From assembly GCA_900552975.1 (NCBI GenBank), contig UWSL01000024.1, positions 1 to 15,996 on the forward strand: 15,996 nucleotides of DNA, written 5' to 3'. The notes beneath the pieces are model-generated. The model ran no database searches and was not told the DNA's origin. It saw nothing but the letters and a program-made list of their open reading frames with translations. The position numbers were made by a program, and so were the translations under genes. Positions 13,283-15,996 of this stretch are shown here, in pieces (positions within the stretch are counted from its first letter, which is position 1; every line of letters begins with the position of its first letter). Origin of the DNA: an uncultured Mycoplasmatota bacterium (GTDB lineage: Bacteria; Bacillota_I; Bacilli_A; RF39; UBA660).

Positions 13283-14758
13283 TTAACCAATATTCATAAT
13301 TTCTTTTTTATTAATATTTATCTTCTTAATAACTATTTCTTCTTTAACTTTTTCTATTTCAATAGAGTCTATATATTTCATAATGAGTTTTGATTTTTGT
13401 TCTTTTGTTAATTTATTCCATAATCCATTTTTTCTAACATAATAAGATTTATATTTCATTTTCTCTAATTGAAGTAGATTATAATATAGATTTAAATCCT
13501 TTTTATTATTTTCATTGTTGTTAGAATTATTTAAATGATTAAGTTTGAATTCTAAATCATTTATTTGTGATTTTACAGCTTTTTCTTCTGTTATAAATTC
13601 CTCTTTATCTATTAAGTCATCTAAATAGGCTTCTTTTATCTTTTTAAGTTTCTTATTGCATTTATCTAACATCTTATTATATTTGTCTATTTCAATGTTT
13701 AAATCTTCATTAAAAAAGGATTTAAAGTTATTATCAATAAGCAGATAATAATCTAACATATCATTTAGAAATAACATTAACGGTTTCTCAATTTTCTTTT
13801 CATTAATTCTAGTATTACAACAATTACATTTATAATAAATTTGAGTAGGTTTATTCTTTGAAGTAGAGGAAGAACCACCCATAATTTTATTACATTTAGA
13901 ACATACTATTTTCTGCATATATACATAAGTGTGTTTTCTAGTATAGTTCTTTAAATTTCTTTCTTTTTGTGTTTGTACCATTTTAAATGTTTCTTTATCA
14001 ATGATAGCAGGGCATATATTTTCTAAATGAATTGGTTTCATATTTTTTGCTCTTTTTCCATATAAATAATCTCCACAATAAATATAATTGGATAACATTC
14101 TATCAATAGTAGTAGTTCTCCAATTTCTATTAAGTGCATTTTTATTATTTAATTTTTTAGTAATAGTACAAACTGATAATCCATTAACATAGTCATCAAA
14201 TATTTCTTTTACCACCTCACTTTCTAAATCATCAATGACTAATTCCTTATTGATTTTTCTATAACCAATAGGGGCTTTACCACAAAAGTGTCCATTTTTT
14301 GCAGCGCCTTTCAATCCAAACTTAGTTCTTTCTGAAGTTCTTTCAATTTCAAGTTGAGCAAGTATAGTAGTCATTCTTATAAAGAATACACCCGTAGCAG
14401 TATCTGTGTTAATCTCTTCACTAACACTATCTAGACTACAATGATATTTTTCAATAAGTTTACAAATAACTTCTAAGTCTTGAATTGATCTCGTAAGTCT
14501 ATCTAATTTATAAACGATAATTCTATTAATCTTCCCATCTTTTAAATCCTGAATCATTTCTTGAAATTTAGGACGATTCATATTCTTTGCTGAAACTCCT
14601 TCTTCACGATATACCTTATAAATTTGATAATTCTTATACATATATAATTTTTTCATTTCTTTTTCTTGCTCATCTAAACTAAATCCTTCACGGATTTGAT
14701 CATCGGTCGAAACGCGAGGATATAGTCCGGCAATAACGTTCTTTTTTTCTTCGTTCAT
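13283..14758 (-). CDS. large serine recombinase 2
   Basis: 491 residues. Start ATG 14758 has AAAGGAG 8 bases upstream; a longer frame would begin with TTG inside the ribosome site. Catalytic resolvase domain at about 8-155 with Ser17 in YPRVS, Arg15, and Arg87/Arg90 in KLDRLTR; DNA-binding recombinase domain to about 280; zinc ribbon C286, C289, C311 and C313 or C314; coiled coil about 345-420; ends shortly after a conserved C-terminal MKYIDSIEIEK segment. It lacks the extension of recombinase 1. It should integrate and excise the 6603-15385 element. The first about 17 codons use GC-richer codons (GCC, CGC, TCG, ACC) than the rest. Confidence 0.95.
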   Translation of the reverse strand: MNEEKKNVIAGLYPRVSTDDQIREGFSLDEQEKEMKKLYMYKNYQIYKVYREEGVSAKNMNRPKFQEMIQDLKDGKINRIIVYKLDRLTRSIQDLEVICKLIEKYHCSLDSVSEEINTDTATGVFFIRMTTILAQLEIERTSERTKFGLKGAAKNGHFCGKAPIGYRKINKELVIDDLESEVVKEIFDDYVNGLSVCTITKKLNNKNALNRNWRTTTIDRMLSNYIYCGDYLYGKRAKNMKPIHLENICPAIIDKETFKMVQTQKERNLKNYTRKHTYVYMQKIVCSKCNKIMGGSSSTSKNKPTQIYYKCNCCNTRINEKKIEKPLMLFLNDMLDYYLLIDNNFKSFFNEDLNIEIDKYNKMLDKCNKKLKKIKEAYLDDLIDKEEFITEEKAVKSQINDLEFKLNHLNNSNNNENNKKDLNLYYNLLQLEKMKYKSYYVRKNGLWNKLTKEQKSKLIMKYIDSIEIEKVKEEIVIKKININKKEIMNIG

Positions 14759-14794
14759 AGTTTTTTCTCCTTTCAATTTTTAATTTTGAACGAC

Positions 14795-14823
14795 AAAAAA
14801 CACAAGAGAATTTCCCTTGTGTT
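14795..14823 (-). terminator. leader terminator before recombinase 2
   Basis: On the - strand, AACACAAG (14823-14816), 9-base loop, CTTGTGTT (14806-14799), then TTTT. It lies between the promoter (14879-14907) and the gene, so it is an attenuator candidate. Confidence 0.78.
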
Positions 14824-14843
14824 AAGAACTACAAAATACTTAA

Positions 14844-14874
14844 AATATACGACTATTTACAATCTTCGTATATT
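14844..14874 (-). other. 9-bp inverted repeat at the recombinase 2 transcription start
   Basis: AATATACGA (14844-14852) and TCGTATATT (14866-14874), perfect, 13-base gap. It lies at the very 5' end of the predicted transcript, so it may be an operator or the first hairpin of the attenuated leader. Confidence 0.6.
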
Positions 14875-14878
14875 ACCA

Positions 14879-14907
14879 TATATACCATATTTTGACAGGA
14901 CAGTCAA
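14879..14907 (-). promoter_or_regulatory. promoter of recombinase 2
   Basis: On the - strand, TTGACT (14907-14902), 17 bases, TATATA (14884-14879) preceded by TGG, an extended -10. The -35 region carries GGACAGTC repeats that could be a regulator site; the same GGACAGTC recurs at 15016-15023 inside the 99-aa gene. Confidence 0.68.
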
Positions 14908-14976
14908 CGGACATTCACTTCAAAAAATATATCATAATGGTTTTTAATTACTTATAAAATAAGGAAAAAATAAGGT

Positions 14977-15276
14977 TTAAAGTTTTTTCACTTCTTGCAT
15001 TTTTAAAACTAGATTGGACAGTCTACTTAGAGTTATAATTTCATGACTATCTTTTAAATATAAGTTGTTATTATCGTCATAAGAAATTAATATTAAACAA
15101 ATTGATTCATTACTGATAATAATCTTATGCGGTTCTTTTATAGATAGGTTAGTCTTATCAAAATGAATATTTTTACCAGATATAAAATTTAAATGTAATT
15201 TCGATATTTTAGGTATTTTAGTAATTTTATCCTTAACACTTAAAGGAAATTCTAAAAGTTCTATGGTTATTTTCAT
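14977..15276 (-). CDS. 99-aa hypothetical protein beside recombinase 2
   Basis: 99 residues with a strong GGAGG 8 bases before ATG 15276. Strand-rich sequence (ITIELLEF, KIIISNESICLILISYDD) with a basic-helical end (LSRLSNLVLKMQEVKKL). No known motif. It is the first element gene after the tRNA end, in the same position as the 66-aa ORF at recombinase 1. I could not find a promoter between it and the tRNA, so it may depend on tRNA read-through or on the element's circular form. A terminator hairpin (15301-15331) lies in its leader. Confidence 0.6.
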   Translation of the reverse strand: MKITIELLEFPLSVKDKITKIPKISKLHLNFISGKNIHFDKTNLSIKEPHKIIISNESICLILISYDDNNNLYLKDSHEIITLSRLSNLVLKMQEVKKL

Positions 15277-15300
15277 TTGTTAATCCTCCTTTCATATATG

Positions 15301-15331
15301 AAAAAATCCCATATCAACAAGTGATATAGGA
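15301..15331 (-). terminator. leader terminator before the 99-aa gene
   Basis: On the - strand, TCCTATATCA, loop CTTGT, TGATATGGGA, then TTTTTT. One mismatch. It lies about 25 bases before the 99-aa start codon. Confidence 0.72.
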
Positions 15332-15340
15332 TATTCTATA

Positions 15341-15366
15341 AAAATAAAACTCACACAAAGTGTGAG
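15341..15366 (-). terminator. terminator of tRNA-Gly
   Basis: On the - strand, CTCACAC, loop TTT, GTGTGAG, then TTTTATTTT. It lies 13 bases after the tRNA CCA, outside the 12-bp repeat, so it belongs to the inserted element and would replace the original tRNA terminator. Confidence 0.8.
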
Positions 15367-15373
15367 TAATTCT

Positions 15374-15385
15374 CTCAATGGAGCA
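15374..15385 (-). repeat. att-like direct repeat, right copy at tRNA-Gly end
   Basis: Same CTCAATGGAGCA as 6603-6614; seven of its bases are the last bases of the tRNA, including CCA. Confidence 0.6.
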
Positions 15386-15453
15386 AGTGAGGAGAATCGA
15401 ACTCCCATCTCAACCTTGGCAAGGTTGCATACTAACCATTGTACTACACCTGC
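15379..15453 (-). tRNA. tRNA-Gly (anticodon GCC)
   Basis: 75 bases with an encoded CCA. Acceptor GCAGGTG/CACTTGC pairs fully (one G-T); D arm GTAC/GTAT; anticodon stem CAACC/GGTTG with loop TTGCCAA, anticodon GCC (15420-15418); T arm GGGAG/CTCCT with loop TTCGATT; discriminator T. Reads Gly codons GGC and GGT. Its 3' end is the att-like site. Confidence 0.97.
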
Positions 15454-15471
15454 ATTTGTACATGTATTTAG

Positions 15472-15500
15472 ATAATAACATTAAATTAATAAAAATTCAA
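15472..15500 (-). promoter_or_regulatory. promoter of tRNA-Gly
   Basis: On the - strand, TTGAAT (15500-15495), 17 bases, TATTAT (15477-15472) preceded by TGT (extended -10). Confidence 0.7.
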
Positions 15501-15535
15501 GTGTAAATTAATAAAAATTAACTAAACTTACATTG

Positions 15536-15565
15536 TTGTAACAAAATGTTTATATATGTTATAAT
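15536..15565 (+). promoter_or_regulatory. promoter of the LTA-synthase-like gene
   Basis: TTGTAA (15536-15541), 18 bases, TATAAT (15560-15565) preceded by TGT, an extended -10. It lies 22 bases before the start codon. Confidence 0.7.
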
Positions 15566-15587
15566 ATGATTTGTAAGAAGGGATGAA

Positions 15588-15996
15588 ATGAAAAATAAAA
15601 TATCAACATATTTGAAAAAAATACGTAAATTTATTATGCAGTATTTTTCTACTAATAAATTATTTTTAACATTTTTGTTGTTTACAATTATTGAAACTGT
15701 TTTGTTAAGAAAATTTACGTTACGTAATACTTTTGCTTATGAACCTTTTATTTGTGATTTAGCTTTATTAGTTATTATCGGATCTTTTGGATATTTATTT
15801 AAAGCTGATAAACAATTTAAATACTATATGTTTTGGATTTTAGTAGTAACATTGATGTGTATTGTAAATTCTATTTATTATGTCTTTTACACATCATTTG
15901 CTTCTTTTAGCTTATTAGCTGAATTAGGTTTAGTTGGAGAAGTTGGAGATTCTTTAATAGAAAAATTTAGACTTATTGATTTTATCTATTTATTTT
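15588..15996 (+). CDS. LTA-synthase-like sulfatase-family membrane protein, 3' end outside window
   Basis: 136 codons visible from ATG 15588, with GAAGGGA upstream; an ATG at 15583 stops at once. A short basic N terminus (about 1-18) precedes membrane helices at about 20-42, 53-74, 82-106 and a start of another near 128. Motifs NTFAYEPF, D..ALL..IGSFGYLFK and NS.YYVFY.SFASF..L match the membrane part of lipoteichoic acid synthase or related phosphoglycerol transferases, where a YY.F...F......L segment precedes the catalytic domain. The catalytic sulfatase domain would be beyond the window. Family is a reasonable call from the membrane part only. Probably chromosomal flank, not element cargo. 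Confidence 0.72.
   Translation, partial: MKNKISTYLKKIRKFIMQYFSTNKLFLTFLLFTIIETVLLRKFTLRNTFAYEPFICDLALLVIIGSFGYLFKADKQFKYYMFWILVVTLMCIVNSIYYVFYTSFASFSLLAELGLVGEVGDSLIEKFRLIDFIYLF

Larger units (their letters stand above)
6603..15385. mobile_element. putative integrative mobilizable element at tRNA-Gly
   Basis: Bounded by the 12-bp direct repeats and holding a large serine recombinase, a MobV relaxase and a five-gene cargo operon, about 8.8 kb. Mobility genes are on the - strand and run inward from the tRNA; cargo is on the + strand; the two halves converge at terminators near 10064-10169. Gene content resembles Tn4451-type elements (serine recombinase TnpX plus MobV-type TnpZ). No type IV secretion genes or replication initiator are seen, so transfer would rely on a helper. 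Boundaries rest on the repeat and are inferred. Confidence 0.65.

Noticed and set aside
14892..14897. + strand -35 TTGACA
   Set aside because: No -10 hexamer stands at 16-18 bases and no + strand gene follows; it is the palindromic partner of the - strand -35.

Overview
The window is very AT-rich. Its codon choice is extreme (Arg mostly AGA, A/T at third positions), Shine-Dalgarno sites are AAAGGAG- or AAGTGAGG-like, promoters are sigma-A type, Trp is TGG and TGA is still read as stop. With a MerR regulator, SdpR/SdpI, an LTA-synthase-type protein and Tn4451-like mobility genes, this suggests a low-GC Firmicute, probably a Bacilli or Mollicutes-related gut lineage. That placement is inference.

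Left part (1-3930, all + strand): the 3' part of a MerR regulator; three small orphan genes (864-1889) that look like a stack of immunity or accessory genes; an XRE-type regulator with a membrane segment and an outside CxxC domain; and an SdpR-SdpI immunity operon with a small membrane protein, without the SDP toxin genes. A roughly 35-bp intergenic repeat follows several of these genes. A 336-bp gap (3931-4266) holds a terminator and then a highly folded, roughly 220-bp multi-hairpin region.

Middle (4267-6614, - strand): a large serine recombinase with an extra C-terminal domain of about 130 residues, its own strong promoter and a 19-codon leader ORF. Upstream lies a 66-residue ORF behind a leader with a terminator. 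This module begins at a 12-bp sequence (6603-6614) identical to the 3' end and flank of the tRNA-Gly gene at 15379-15453.

Right part (6603-15385): I read this as an integrative mobilizable element of about 8.8 kb bounded by that 12-bp direct repeat, the right copy overlapping the tRNA-Gly 3' end. Its - strand mobility half runs from the tRNA inward: 99-aa ORF, second large serine recombinase, 87-aa, 212-aa, 231-aa and 63-aa genes, and a MobV/Pre-type relaxase. Its + strand cargo half is a tight five-gene operon: a three-TM protein with a cytosolic domain, a Sel1-repeat protein, a GNAT acetyltransferase, an unknown 184-aa protein and an RBBP9/YdeN-type hydrolase. The combination of a large serine recombinase and MobV relaxase resembles Tn4451-type elements, but sitting on a tRNA 3' end is unusual for serine recombinases. 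Because the other recombinase module starts exactly at the left repeat, two elements appear stacked at one tRNA site.

Far right: tRNA-Gly(GCC) on the - strand, and the 5' end of a divergent LTA-synthase-like membrane protein, probably chromosomal flank.
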